Shown here piece by piece: positions 45,062 to 57,022 of a stretch of DNA of 64,000 bases. Origin of the DNA: Apophysomyces variabilis (taxonomy: Eukaryota > Mucoromycota > Mucoromycetes > Mucorales > Mucoraceae). The notes under the pieces are model-generated. The model had not been told where the DNA came from and searched no databases. It saw only the letters and a program-made list of their open reading frames with translations. The stretch lies in contig MZZL01000406.1 of NCBI GenBank assembly GCA_002749535.1, positions 739,075-803,074 of the forward strand, given 5' to 3'. The number at the start of each line of letters is the position of its first letter. Positions within the stretch are counted from its first letter, which is position 1. Made by a program: the position numbers and the translations under genes.

Positions 45062-46990
45062 ATGGCCACCAGGTAATGACAATAAAAGCGCACAATTTAT
45101 CAATGGACATAGATAGTCATCGATTATTCAGATCAGCGATCTAATCATTTATCCCGTTTATTTCCAGCTTTTTCGATCCTCGTACATTTGAGGCAGTCAA
45201 GAATTCCATGGCAAAATCCTTGGGAGCCGCATTTGCTCAACCAAACTTGTCCACAACTGCTATCGTCTGCTCGGCTGTTGTGGGTTTGTTTGTTTACGAG
45301 CAATATGTTTATCTTTCCAAAAAGAAATCGCTCCCCGGCCCAAAGTTGAAAATTCCTATCATTGGAGCATTCATGGATTCTTTGTACCCGACATTTGAGG
45401 GATATATGAAGAAATGGAAGAGTGGAGAACTGTCCTGTGTGAGCGTTTTTGACAGGTAGGCAGGTTTGGATGTCCGCGACCTGCGTCGCTTACCTGCAGA
45501 GATAAACTAGATTCGTCGTCATTGCTTCTACTTGCGAACTGAGCAGAAAGATTTTAAACACCCCAGTCTATGCAGAACCCGCTGTGGTGGACTCGATGAA
45601 ACATATTCTATGCCCCGACAATTGGGTATTCTTGAGCGGAAAAGCTCACGTTGATTATCGCAAGGGATTGAACGTGCTATTCACGAGGAAGGCTCTTGGG
45701 TAAGGTTTGCGCCACATTACAAACTTTATTTAAGGTATCCGAGGTAGAATCTACATTCCAGTCCAAGAAAAAGTGTACAAGAAGCATTTTGAAGAGTGGC
45801 TTTCCTTGAACGGCAAAATCGAACAGTATCAGTGGCGTTTCCGTGAAGTGAATATGGAATCTTCCCTTCGTGTCTTCCTGGGATATTATATGTCGGACGA
45901 AGTGGCAGCAAAAATCTCAGAGGAGTATTTCAACATCACTGCCGCTCTAGAACTGGTCAACTTCCCTATTCCCCTTCCAGGCACAAAAGTGTACAAAGCT
46001 ATTCAGTCCCGTAAATTCATCGTAAAGCACTTTATCGAATGCGTCAAGGACAGTCGCGTACGCATGGCCCAGAATGGTGAAATCAAATCTATGATGGATG
46101 CCTGGATTCAGTCCATGATGGATTACGAAAAAGAATGCGAGGAGGCCGGTAAACCCGCGCCCAGAAAGTTCGACGACCGCGAAATTGCTTTGACGATCCT
46201 GACTTTCCTATTCGCCAGCCAAGATGCCACCTCGTCTGCCTTGACATGGGCTTTCCAACTTACGGCCGATCATCCTGACGTTCTTGAAAGAGTTCGTCAA
46301 GAGCAAATTGAATTGCGCAAAGACAACCCAGACCAGGAATTAACTCTAGAATTGATGGAACGATCCGTCTACTTGCGCCAGGTTGTTAAGGAAGTGTTGC
46401 GACTTCGTCCACCGGTGCTGATGGGTAAAATTATTCTGAAGTCAACAGTACGCAGTCCTAACCTTATCCCTAGTACCTTATCAAACTACTCGCGATTGGC
46501 CCCTCACTCAAAATTATACTGTCCCCAAGGGCTGTAAGTACTTGCCATCCTCAATTTAGAATCAGCAACGCTCATACTTCTTATCTTCTCATGTAGCCAT
46601 GGTGATCCCTACAACTTACCCTGCCTTGCATGATCCCGTGGCCTATCCTAATCCTGATAATTTCGATCCTGATCGATGGGGACCTGAAGGCACCGCTGAG
46701 AAATCTCCCAAGAATTTCATGGTTTTCGGTAATGGACCTCACCATTGTCTTGGCAGGGAATATGCTATTATGCACTTGATGGCTATCCTTGCACAAGCAT
46801 CACTCAAATTAGAATGGACCCACTACCGCACCGATAAGAGCGACGATATTTCGTAAGTATCAGTACAAACTTGTAGTTAGCAATCATTGACGCGATCTTT
46901 TTCTTTCGTAGTATTTTTGCTACTATCTATCCGCAGGACGGGTGCATCATGAGCTTCAAGCCTAGAGAAGCAGCAACGCCTTCTGCTTAA
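45062..46990 (+). CDS. ERG5: sterol C-22 desaturase, cytochrome P450 CYP61
   Basis: Seven exons: 45062-45072, 45168-45455, 45511-45699, 45748-46424, 46474-46533, 46597-46852, 46912-46990; 519 residues. The enzyme puts the C22-C23 double bond into the ergosterol side chain in the ER. An N-terminal membrane anchor ([20 protein letters not shown]) is followed by the proline hinge [18 protein letters not shown]61-type blocks are [33 protein letters not shown] and the oxygen-binding helix [18 protein letters not shown]. The ExxR motif is in KEVLRLRPP, and the heme loop [12 protein letters not shown] carries the Cys ligand. Exon 1 codes only MATS (11 nt), placed by its GTAATG donor and TTTCCAG acceptor; the ATG at 45208 would lose the family's N-terminus. 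It is convergent with MIX17. Confidence 0.94.
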
Positions 46991-47397
46991 TCATCATCTA
47001 CTCTTTATTAATCCTCATGTTTCGCTAAGATGGGTGCCTATGCACATGTAGCGCGAAAAAGAACCCTGACAACAACCCCTCCATCTTTCGAGCCTTTTCC
47101 GTCCTGATTCTAATAATAATCCCTATTTCTGTCCTCTCCTTAAATAATGAAAACAATCATTTGCCTTGTGAGAAAGTGAACAGTTCGACATCGACCGTGA
47201 GAAACCTTTCAATGAAGTCATTCTACCGTAGGATAGATATGGATGGATCCCTTTGGAGTAAGCATATTTTTATAAAACATGAAAGGAGATTATCAGATTC
47301 ATCTATCAATGAAAGTCTGATAATCAGTATCTTCAGTTCTTAAGTTCTTTTTACAAAATGTTTTATTAGAGTTAATTTGCGACCTGAAGAAGAGATT
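46991..47397. other. intergenic between convergent ERG5 and MIX17
   Basis: 3' UTR space for both genes. No coding pattern. Confidence 0.6.
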
Positions 47398-48037
47398 CTA
47401 GTATTTTGCAGCCATTTGCTGACATGATTTCAGAGCTTCGAGGTAAAATTGGCACGCGGATATATCATTGTTACTTTGTTCAAGGCACTTGGTAAACGCT
47501 TTTGCATCTGCTTCACAAGAGTTATTTGCCGTCATTGTATTTTGTTGTTGATATGCTTGTTGTGGTTGTTCTTGGATCTGGTCGGCTGGTTGCGTTGATC
47601 CACCAAACATGGAGGAGATACCGTTAGCCTAAGTAAGCAAATGGGACATAGTGATTAGAATGTGAAGGGAAAGAATTTGTCAAGCTTTCGTCTTACCATC
47701 GTATGGCCGACAGCAGAGCCAACTGCGACACCTGCCGCTGTGGAGGCCACTAGATAGAATTTGTATGTCAGTTTCGTTACGTGATATTGAAAAAAGTAGC
47801 TTACTTTGTGCGAATAAGCCTGGTTGTCTTTGTGGGGGAGCCTGCTGCGCTATTGCGGGTTGACTGTGAGACATGGGAGCAGAAGCAGAAACAGGAGCAG
47901 GAGGCGGGGTTGATCGAGTAGGGACTGTATGAGCTTGGCGTTTTTGGGTGGTTGGTCCAGCACGACGAGTCTGTACAAATGTTATTATGAAATGATACCT
48001 TTTTGTTTAACTAACTTACCTGTCTTGAGCGAGGCAT
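47398..48037 (-). CDS. MIX17: mitochondrial intermembrane-space CHCH protein, MIX17/CHCHD10-like
   Basis: Four exons, 48037-48020, 47970-47805, 47749-47697 and 47628-47398, give 155 residues. The N-terminus, MPRSRQTRRAGPTTQKRQ, is basic and serves as import signal; a Pro/Ala/Gln-rich stretch follows, then the glycine-zipper helix STAAGVAVGSAVGHTMANGI. The C-terminal CHCH fold has twin CX9C motifs: C-EADAKAFTK-C and C-QFYLEALKS-C. Proteins of this family (yeast Mix17, human CHCHD2 and CHCHD10) are oxidised in the intermembrane space and act near MICOS and respiratory complexes. Exon 1 is only six codons, found through its GTAAGT donor. Everything matches the family in length and order. Confidence 0.93.
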
Positions 48038-48926
48038 TGCTAAATGTATATGATTTGTGTGTATGTAATATGAAAGTTGGCCGTTTCGATCCATGACCTG
48101 CTGCCTTATATAACATTTCCTTTCGGAATGCAGTCACGATCGGCATTGATCATTTGTTGCTTAATTGCTGCTTTTTGATTGGTCTAAGAATCCGGAGAAC
48201 TGCGGGCTCAAGAAAGAAATGCGTCAACGAATCCTTGCTTTCGGGACGGTATGACGTGGTGCAGCTAATCGGGACAATGTTAGTCGTAAGCCTCCAAAAA
48301 CGGTAAATGCTGAATAATGGTATAATCATGGTTTTACTGCGATATTTATGTAACAACATCAAAAGGTAATGCTCATATTATTAATAAAGACAAAAGCAAA
48401 GATGGATTTGCTTTAGAGCAGTTCAAGAAAACTCCAGAAGATACTAGCTGAATTCAAGCCACTGCTTGTAACTCCAGCCACTCCTGAACGGTCCATGGCT
48501 GATATGGGATCTACCTGAACTCACACTGAGAATAGAATAACAATATTACTAAATGAATAGTCTCTGTAGACCATCGAGCAGTGTACGTTTGTAGCAAAGT
48601 ATCGTCATTGGAGAAATAGCACATATCCTTTTGCTAAATGACAAACCACTTCCGTGGCGCTTCAGTTTGTGATACGTTGGGGAAGACTCCTGTGTGTTGA
48701 TTGGTCCAAGTTTTCGGGAGTCCACGGGCTTTACAAAAGTGCGATGGCTCAACCGGGAGAAGCTGGATTTTATTTTTTTATTTGCCCCTTTTACCTAACC
48801 AACTCTTTTCCTTTCGCGCATATTTATTCCGTGAAGAAAGGCTGCGATTTTGGGAATAGAACACGAAAAGTAAACCAAGACGGACAGGTACATGCGCATT
48901 GTTCGCTGGTTCCTTACCGTTTTCTT
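48038..48926. other. intergenic between divergent MIX17 and the first IF1 gene
   Basis: No supported gene. The plus frame that contains IF1 copy A is open upstream to 48654, but that part has no conserved feature. Confidence 0.5.
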
Positions 48927-49213
48927 ATGATGCATTCCCTATTTCTTACCAGCAAACTAGAAACCCAAACTTGGTCGATTATGCAAAGCTACACACACGG
49001 TACAACCGAAGGAGCAACATCTCAAACAAAGGACTTTGGTGGGAAGGGAAAGGCAGCTGAGAATATTTGGGCGCAGCAACGGGTAAGTTCTAAATGTGCA
49101 CTCACTCTTTCCTAAACATGGCTTCATTTTCCAAGGACGCCGAAAAGCTAAAGGCTTTACAAGAACAACTTCGTAACAAAGAAAAGATGGATGCATCCGG
49201 AAAGAAGGAGTGA
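48927..49213 (+). CDS. ATPase inhibitor IF1-like protein, divergent tandem copy A
   Basis: Two exons, 48927-49082 and 49136-49213, give 77 residues. The core TTEGATSQTKDFGGKGKAAE followed by NIWAQQRDAEKLKALQEQL matches IF1/Inh1, the mitochondrial protein that blocks ATP hydrolysis by F1-ATPase when the matrix becomes acidic. The same exon structure recurs in copy B, 0.7 kb downstream. Aligned with copy B without gaps, the first 25 residues of A have lost the basic residues at four positions (R3 to H, R5 to L, R16 to W, R21 to S) and gained Glu12, so the import signal looks broken. It also stops after RNKEKMDASGKKE, short of the long coiled coil. It may be a decaying duplicate or a cytosolic variant. 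Confidence 0.72.
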
Positions 49214-49937
49214 AGTAAGCTAGAGGATAAATGGGATTATCGAACAGAACAATCTTTGCTGTAGCTCAACCGTGTCAAGACGTGCGTGTGGCTAACATAT
49301 GGCAGTTATTGTTTGCCTAATTAAAAGCGGAAATTATGGTTATGTGCTTCTCTCTGAGGACAAGATCGTTTATGAGTGTAATTGTATTTTCTTTGCAAGA
49401 ATAAATCGAATGATCATAACTGCTTGAAAACTGAGGCGGATATAATCTACCCTTTTTAACTATGGCTACACGTGGGTAACCTGAAGGAAGTGGCTAGCGG
49501 ATGCTAATCAATGATATGTCAATCTTTGAATATCTTAAGGGAATCTACCTGCTGTATCATAGGTTGAACTTGACCTTTGATACGCATGAATGCGCTACAA
49601 GCAAGTTTGGCGGGCCGACAACCGAAGGGGATGGGTTTGTTTTTTATTGCCAGTTCTATAGAACGCCCCAAAAACACTATCCAACTGGCGCATTTTTGCG
49701 TGTTGAACTAAAGAGGTAGCCTCGCCCACTTTATATTTGTTTCTTCTGCTTTACTATACCCTTAAAATATCTGTACGCTCTTTTAACCAGCACGAAGCAT
49801 AATCTCCTTTGAAAGAAATGGAAGCATGGCTCAAGAAGTGTCTCACTCATGGTCGTCACAAGGTTTCGGTTTCAGAAAGCAAGTAACGTGAGCATAAGAG
49901 AAAAAGTAATGCAACACGACCTTACTTTGCGACTTGT
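49214..49937. other. intergenic between the IF1 copies
   Basis: Promoter space for copy B. The ORF at 49501-49719 has no domain. Confidence 0.5.
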
Positions 49938-50267
49938 ATGTTTTCTTTGACCATGATACGTTCACGTATATCTATCAGCAAACAGCTGTCTCCAGCCAGA
50001 TCCATGATGCAAAGATATATACACGGTCCGACGGAAGGAGCCACTACACAGACTAAGGACTTTGGTGAAAAGGAAAAAGCGGCCGAGAATATTTGGGCAC
50101 GGCAACATGTACGTTGTGAATGCGCGCTGAGCCTTCTTGGCAATAGTTAACACTTGTTTTGCTCTTAGGATGCTGAAAAATTGAAAGCAATGCAAGAACA
50201 GCTTCAAAAGAAACAGGAAGAAAATGAGGCTCTAAAGAAGGAATTGAACGAGTTGAAAAACAAATAA
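49938..50267 (+). CDS. INH1: mitochondrial ATPase inhibitor IF1, copy B
   Basis: Two exons, 49938-50108 and 50169-50267, give 89 residues. The N-terminus, MFSLTMIRSRISISKQLSPA, is an Arg/Ser-rich mitochondrial presequence (the second Met, at 49953, is the alternative start and aligns with copy A). The minimal inhibitory block PTEGATTQTKDFGEKEKAAE with NIWARQHDAEKLKAMQEQL is followed by the regular coiled coil KKQEENEALKKELNELKNK, which dimerises IF1. Length and order are typical, so this is likely the working copy. The intron sits at the same codon as in copy A (after Gln-Arg or Gln-His, before Asp-Ala-Glu), which proves shared descent. Confidence 0.93.
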
Positions 50268-52079
50268 ATAAAGGTTCCATCATCTTGAAGAAGGGACAAT
50301 AGTTTCAGAGCATAGGATACAATGCCGTCTACTCTTTACCTCTTTTTGTTTTCAGAGCTTCCATATAATTACTACATTTGCAACGCTTGATGGTTTGAAT
50401 TGACAGTTGCAAGATGGCAGAATCCATGACTTGAGAAACTCCATTGAGACTGTAAAAAAGTATTTTACAGTTCTACGTAAATGCATTCAGCTTAGATTAA
50501 TAGCATTCCAGCTAGTTATAGGTCTAGTGGTATACATTCTTGTTCTTACAAGGTTGTTTCAAAAGGGTTGAGACTCTGTTAATTGCGTACTGACATTAAC
50601 AAAGTCTGCTCCTGGCCTCAAACACTTGAGCAACATCAAAGAGTGTTGCAAGGCGGTCAACAAGTCAACTTGCACGTTAGAAACCAGTGACAGTTGTAGT
50701 ATAGCAACGGCGAAAAAACTTACTCTGGACGTGAAGAGGCCCTGAAATTCCACGTTCGCATTGGTTGAACGGTGATTGGAAACACGATGAGCATACAATA
50801 TGACATGCAATATGTTACATGACCTGTAATGGTATATGTCGAATGAAAGAGAGTGCCAATCCCTTCAAGAACTACAGGATGTAGTGAAACCGGTTTCTGA
50901 TTTAATAAATATCCTCTGTGCTGAGCAATGTTCGTATCAGGTAGGATTATTTGGTTACAATGTGGTAATGGACCATCCCGAGGACTACTGTGAAATAAAG
51001 AAAATGTAGGTTGGATTGTCCTCTGTGCCCGAGACCAATGCACACACAAGGCCAATAAGACTTACCTGTAGTATTCACTTTTACAATTACTACCGTCCAT
51101 GATTTTATGTACTCGCTTTGGGAAAGATCATGCTAAAGGGGGCTCATGCAACCATGCAAAAGTTGAAGGAGGGCCACGAAACCTTGACCAAGAAATATCG
51201 CTACAATAACCAAAGAACTAAGCTTCTGAATGACATGAAAGGATCTCGTTCCTGTCATCTCACTAGGATACTATTACGACTGACGGTTTATTAAAGAAGG
51301 AATTCATTTTGAACTACTCCAATCATCATTTATGTTAGAAATTCTATGCTTAATTGGCTTTTAAGCAGAAATGCTACATCACGAAAAACGTCCTTTCATT
51401 CCCATGGCTTATCCACTCGTTCTTCCTTTGTTTATCTCACATTACTTCGTGCTGTTGCTTTTTACTAGTATGCTCGTTAACCTGACTTCAGCAATTGTGA
51501 TGTAACGCTGGAATTATGACGCTTCTTCTTATAGCATAATCCTGGATCAAAAATCGGATGCCATTGCATTATTAAAGATAATGGGGCTTGCTATGTAGGC
51601 TACACCGATCTATTAAAGAAAGGATATACAGAGTCGGTGTCATTACAGGGTGGAGCTAAGGAACGGAGGACTGAAAGAGAGTTAATATAACGGGGATAAA
51701 GGCGGGAACTCAGGGCGGAAGCTTGGAGGCCACCCGTGTGGGGAGAAAACACGCGAGATAAATGACTAGACTGAAGGACAGTGATGGCTACCTTATTGGC
51801 AGAAGGACTTACCCATCTGTGCAGTGCATGGATGGGATCTTTTGGAAAACGAAATGTAATTCCAGGTCCACAACCCAGACAGAAGATAAAGAACTGGAGA
51901 AGCTCAGCATTGATGAAATGTCCAGTCATATTGTCACGGCTTTGCATGTATTTAAAAGATGATGTGCTAGAAACTATCATGCAACTACCCTTTCATTCGC
52001 TGTTAACTTCCTAACGCTACAAGAGCATCCTTTCCTGATATTTATTTAGTACATTTGTTATCTTTGACTTGGTATGTCC
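50268..52079. other. intergenic downstream of IF1 and VMA5
   Basis: 1.8 kb. Minus ORFs at 50559-51055 and 51600-51980 have no domain that I recognise and no consistent splice links. Confidence 0.45.
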
Positions 52080-53705
52080 CTATCTGCTGCGGTCCGCATC
52101 GAAATTAAGTTCAAATTGAACATAAGGTCGGTAGTTGCTATCATTCACCGATTGCAGCTCATGGTCCAAGAGTTCCTCGTGGGTTTCTGACTGTTTTTTC
52201 AAGGCTTGACCGTGGACACCTCCCAGACCACCGTATTGGGCAAGCAAGACTTCATCTACCTTATGTTCTACCTTTGGTTTCGCCTATAACACAATTTGGT
52301 CATAAATGCTGCCCTTAACACGACGACCTTCGGTATTCTCAAGGTATTCGCAACTTACTGCAATGGAAACAGCGGTGAAGTCTGCTGGTAAACCGTAACG
52401 CAATACGGATTCGACAAAGACACGTAAAGCTTTCAAATGGACCCATGATGCAAACACCTCTCCAAAGTTTGTTCTTGTTAAACGGAGCAACTCCGCTTGC
52501 TGCTCACGCTCAGTGGCGGCGGCTTCCTCTAGCTCCTGCTGCTGCGTCTGAAGCGCGGTTTCATCGTACTTAAAGTCTCTAACGATGAATCTAGTAAAAA
52601 CCGAAGTTGTCTAAGCATATGTTCGCTGCTCCATTTTTTGTCCTTCTATGAGATTATAGTACCGTTCTTCGCGTGCCTTGTGGGAAAACTCATCAACAAC
52701 ACGTTGGAACAAAGTGACCGTGAATAACCCGAACTCATCGTCCTCAGCTATTTTGCTACGCACATATGTTTTAGTGGGATCTTCGCTGTGGGAATGAATC
52801 GGACTTACACAGACGAGCGAGGAACCACCATAGAAGTTAGCGTTTCATATTTGCCGTTCCACTGCTTGTAAAGATTCCTTTTTTTTTGGTTTGCCATGTT
52901 ATGAATATCTGGATGTATCATTATGTCTAAACTTACTTTGGCACAGCAACAATAAGTGTGGTCAGATACTCCGAGTTCAAAACACAGTGTTGCTTCTTGA
53001 CGATGCCATTCAGACTTCTCACAGAGAGATTACCGCTAATATCAAAATGTTACCCCGACGGTCTTTGCTCCGAATCATCAAGCATCTTACGTTTGTTTAC
53101 GTTGCAGTGTCTGCAGAACGTTCTTGTTTTGCGTGTAGCTATTGAGCTTTGCTTTTATAATCGCATCGATGGAAGCTACTTCCTAAAACAGCACACGTAA
53201 ATCATTCTAGAATAATCGGTATTAGCAAGGAGGTTCTAACCTGGTTCAACAAGGCCGTTGTTTCCTGGAGTGATTTATCGGTGCGATATTTCATACTGTT
53301 CCATTGAAATGTTCGGATATATTGATCGATAGTCTCTGGGATAGACGAAGAGTGTCAGTCAGAGGAACCCATTCGCCGGGAATTACTTACTATCACTGAC
53401 AAGGAGATGGTCTCGCACTTTGTCTTTGACAAGACTGTTGAGAATGTCTGCAAGTTTGTTCACCGACTGTTCCAATGCAGTGTCATACTTGACCAAGTCG
53501 TCGGAGAGGAGGACCAGGGCATCGAGAGTGCCGACCTAGATGGAGACTGGGGAATAAATACAGGCACATGCTTACGGATGGTCACCTTGAACTCGGGAAT
53601 ATCAAAGGCATACGTTTCAGCGTATTCACTTAGCTTATCTTTGATATTAAAAAAGGTATTTTGCTTATGGCCCAAAGCAGGCACTGAAACGAACGTGTAC
53701 TTCAT
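52080..53705 (-). CDS. VMA5: V-type proton ATPase subunit C
   Basis: Nine exons: 53705-53586, 53535-53391, 53335-53241, 53182-53091, 53035-52937, 52877-52809, 52755-52663, 52590-52359, 52283-52080; 382 residues. Subunit C links the V1 and Vo sectors as part of the stator and is released when the pump is switched off. Landmarks: [59 protein letters not shown], the head region [40 protein letters not shown], the long helix around [35 protein letters not shown] with [10 protein letters not shown], and the end [11 protein letters not shown]. All nine junctions keep frame. It is divergent from eIF3l, with about 1 kb between them. Confidence 0.95.
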
Positions 53706-54728
53706 CGTGTCAGAGACAAAGCGGGTCGAATATGCTGAAACGTTTCAACCACTTCTGGATTGACGTGACTTGTCCAAAATTGAAAGCTCGATCCCGCACC
53801 CGATTTCCATCCTCGCGTGCAAAGAAAATAGGAAACAACCTTAGAATAGAGATATCTCGGTGATTCTCCGTTTGTCCGTTATAAAGATCCCCTGACTTAT
53901 ATACACGGTTACTCATACTTGAGTAAAGCATTTACAACTTCCGACTTTGCCCAAGGCGAAAATGCACGCCGACCGCCCTTCTCAACTCACAATAACTAGC
54001 TCTGTAAGAGTTCTCAATAGTTTGCAAGTAAATTTATTCCTTTGCTTTCTTTTTCTTTTGTTAAAGATGTAGCCTCCTAGAGAGCTTTATCTATTTATTC
54101 TATTTTATTTTCTTCAAAAAGATCACGGCATTATATAAGAAGTGCATGTCTGCGTTGTTCGATTATATGAAATTTGGCTTAATTATGAAAATTCCGTGAC
54201 CTTGACTGATTCATCCCGAGATACCTCGTATCTTTGTTCTTTTATCCAGCCTCTTGGTTCGCAACAGTGACACGTCTGCATGAATATATATTTCGAAGTC
54301 CTACTGCACCCTATTGAACCTGCAATATGGCATAAAATATGTTTCCTGATCGGCTCATTTGAGAGTTATAAAAAGTTAAGTTCAATCTTACTGAGCAGAC
54401 AACCTATCATCTCTATCATCTAGTCCTAAACGGAGCTACAGATCAATCCGGAGCTAACAAGCATCGATCAGCGAAGCCAAACATATAAATGGTTTTGATA
54501 ACTTATGAGAAAACCCTCCTTTATTTTTTCCCTTTTAAAGATAGGTGATGTTGGTAGCTAGACGGAAAACTGAAGCTTTAGATACAGGGTTAAAAAGATA
54601 TTTTTGTTTGGTTCCATGGCAAAAAAGTGTGTGCGGTATTTGAAATTAATCGTCACGCCAGCCACGGCAGAGGAAAATTGTTTTTCGTTGCAGTGTTTGC
54701 CTTTAGGGAATCGCGCGTAACTGAAACG
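53706..54728. other. divergent promoter region of VMA5 and EIF3L
   Basis: No gene seen. The minus ORF at 53710-53931 extends the VMA5 leader but has no conserved feature. Confidence 0.5.
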
Positions 54729-56820
54729 ATGTACCAGGATACCTTTGAGGATGATGATTTGGTTGCTGAGGTTGAGCTTGTAGCTCAGGCTTGTTATTCA
54801 CCAAAGTCGGACATCGATGACGGCTTTGTTCGTGAAGGTACGTTTACACTACGTGCCACGTGTCATCTAAAAGAAAAATATACGATGATCAGCCGTCTCT
54901 ACCCCTCCATCGACCGCTGTGCAGATCCCAGAGGGTGTAACAAAGTTTATCCTGTACTTCTACCGCAACGTGGTGGAGAACAACGTCTACGAGTTGCATA
55001 ACATCTATGACAGCTCATTCAATAAGTTGACGGACAAATACTACACCAAGCAGACCTGGCCCGAGGCAGAAATTATCGCCCCCTTGGTGAATGATGGTAG
55101 ACTAACTATAACATCTTTGCGGAGTCTCTTGTTTTTTTTACACTGATTTATAGACCAAGTGTTTTTGACCTTGTATCGCGAACTGTACTATCGCCATATT
55201 TACGCCCGATTGACACCGACATTGGAGAACAGATTCCACTCGTATGAGAACTATTGCGATCTGTTCAATTACATCCTGAGCAAGTATTGCTATCGCATTG
55301 TATAAGCATAGATTTTAATTTTTCATCCTAGACTCGGATGGCCCTGTGAATTTGGAGCTACCTAATCAATGGCTGTGGGACATCATTGACGAATTCATCT
55401 ATCAATTCCAATCTTTCAGCAACTATCGCGACCGATTGAAATCGAAAACCGAGCAGGAACTTGAGTTATTACGTGATAACCCTCAGATTTGGAGTTGCTA
55501 CAGCGTGCTCAATGTGCTGTACTCCTTCATCCAAAAATCCCGTATTAATGAGCAGTTGCTCATCAGTAAGAATGGTGGCGACATGATGTGAGTGGATAAA
55601 ACCATATGGTAAAATGGTGTATTGATGAGAAAGACCTTGTTAGGGAGGCAGCCGGTGAATACGGAGCGAGACCACTTTATAAGACGTTAGGTTATTTCTC
55701 TATCATTGGGTTGCTTCGTGTCCATTGCTTACTTGGTGATTATATGCTTGCATTGAAGATGATGGATAACATCGTATTGAACAAAAAGGTAAGGTTTTTG
55801 GGGAGAAACTGTGTGAAATCAAGTCATTCCAATCTGTTCTTTAGGCCATGTTTGCCCGGGTGACTGCCTGTCATGTCACAACTTACTATTATGTCGGTTT
55901 TGCCTACATGATGATGCGTCGCTATGCCGATGCCATTAAAGCATTCTCGACGGTACTTTCATTTATTCAACGAACAAAGCAATATCATTCGAGATCCTAC
56001 CAATTCGATCAGGTAAATAAGGGCGGATGAAATTGCGAACATTATTTTGATTAAGACCCGTTGTAAAGATTGCGAAAAAGGGAGATCAGATGTATGCTTT
56101 GTTGGCCATTTGCATTGCACTTTGTCCTACCCGCCTGGATGAAAATATTCATTCTCAGCTCCGCGAAAAATATGGTGAACAGTTGTTTAAGATGCAAAAA
56201 GGGTAAGAATTACTAGGATGGTGGGCCATATGACAGTTATGTTTATTATGTTTTTAAACAGTGAAGAAGCGTTGTCTATTTTTGAAGACCTGTGGCAATA
56301 TGCATGCCCGAAATTCATTTCCGCCACTGGCGTGAACCTGACAAGACCAAGTGACCAGCAGATTGTATGTATATAGTCAGTGGACGTTGTCTCTTCGTTT
56401 TGTTTGCTCTACTATGTTTGAGTATGACCAATCTAATGCTTGTAATAGGATCCTCATCAGAATCAGCTCAAGGTGTTCTTATCCGATATTCGAAATCAGA
56501 TCATGCTCCCCACACTTCGTTCGTTTATGAAGCTTTACACCTCTATGGGCATTGAAAAGCTTGCCAAGTTCTTAGACATAGATCCAGAAGAGTTGAAGGT
56601 CCATCTGTTGGTGTTCAAACAAAAGTCTCGCCAGATCAAGTGGGTCAGCGGAGATCTATTGGAGGGAGAATATATGCCGACCTCAGACCTGGACTTCTGC
56701 TTGAAACAGGACGTAGTCCATATTGCAGAAAGCAAAGTTGGACGTCGTTATGCGGATTGGTTCCTACGCAACGTGAACCGGTTTGAAGACATTGTTGCTA
56801 ATTTGGAACAGTCGGCTTAA
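54729..56820 (+). CDS. EIF3L: eukaryotic translation initiation factor 3 subunit L
   Basis: Nine exons: 54729-54827 or 54837, 54925-55096, 55154-55279, 55332-55587, 55644-55788, 55845-56012, 56069-56202, 56262-56364, 56449-56820; about 525 residues. eIF3l is a PCI-domain subunit of the octameric eIF3 core, which recruits mRNA to the 40S. Landmarks: [106 protein letters not shown] and the winged-helix end with [20 protein letters not shown]. Two oddities: the exon 3 donor is GC (GCAAGTATT at 55280), needed to read [12 protein letters not shown]; and the consensus GTACGT donor after exon 1 gives the wrong phase, so either GTTCGT at 54828 is used or a base is wrong. Confidence 0.93.
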
Positions 56821-57022
56821 AAGGCAGCCCATAAAAAATTTTGCATTCTCAAAGCGTTTGTTTACGATATGGGCTTTTATGGAAAATTACCATACACCCT
56901 AAGAAAGAAACTAAGAGAGGGAAACTTTTAAAAGATCATTATTATCACTATCATTGTTATTATTATTTGTTCTGCATTTATTTTCTGCTCTCTCTCTTTT
57001 TTCTTTTCTTTCGTTCTTTCTA

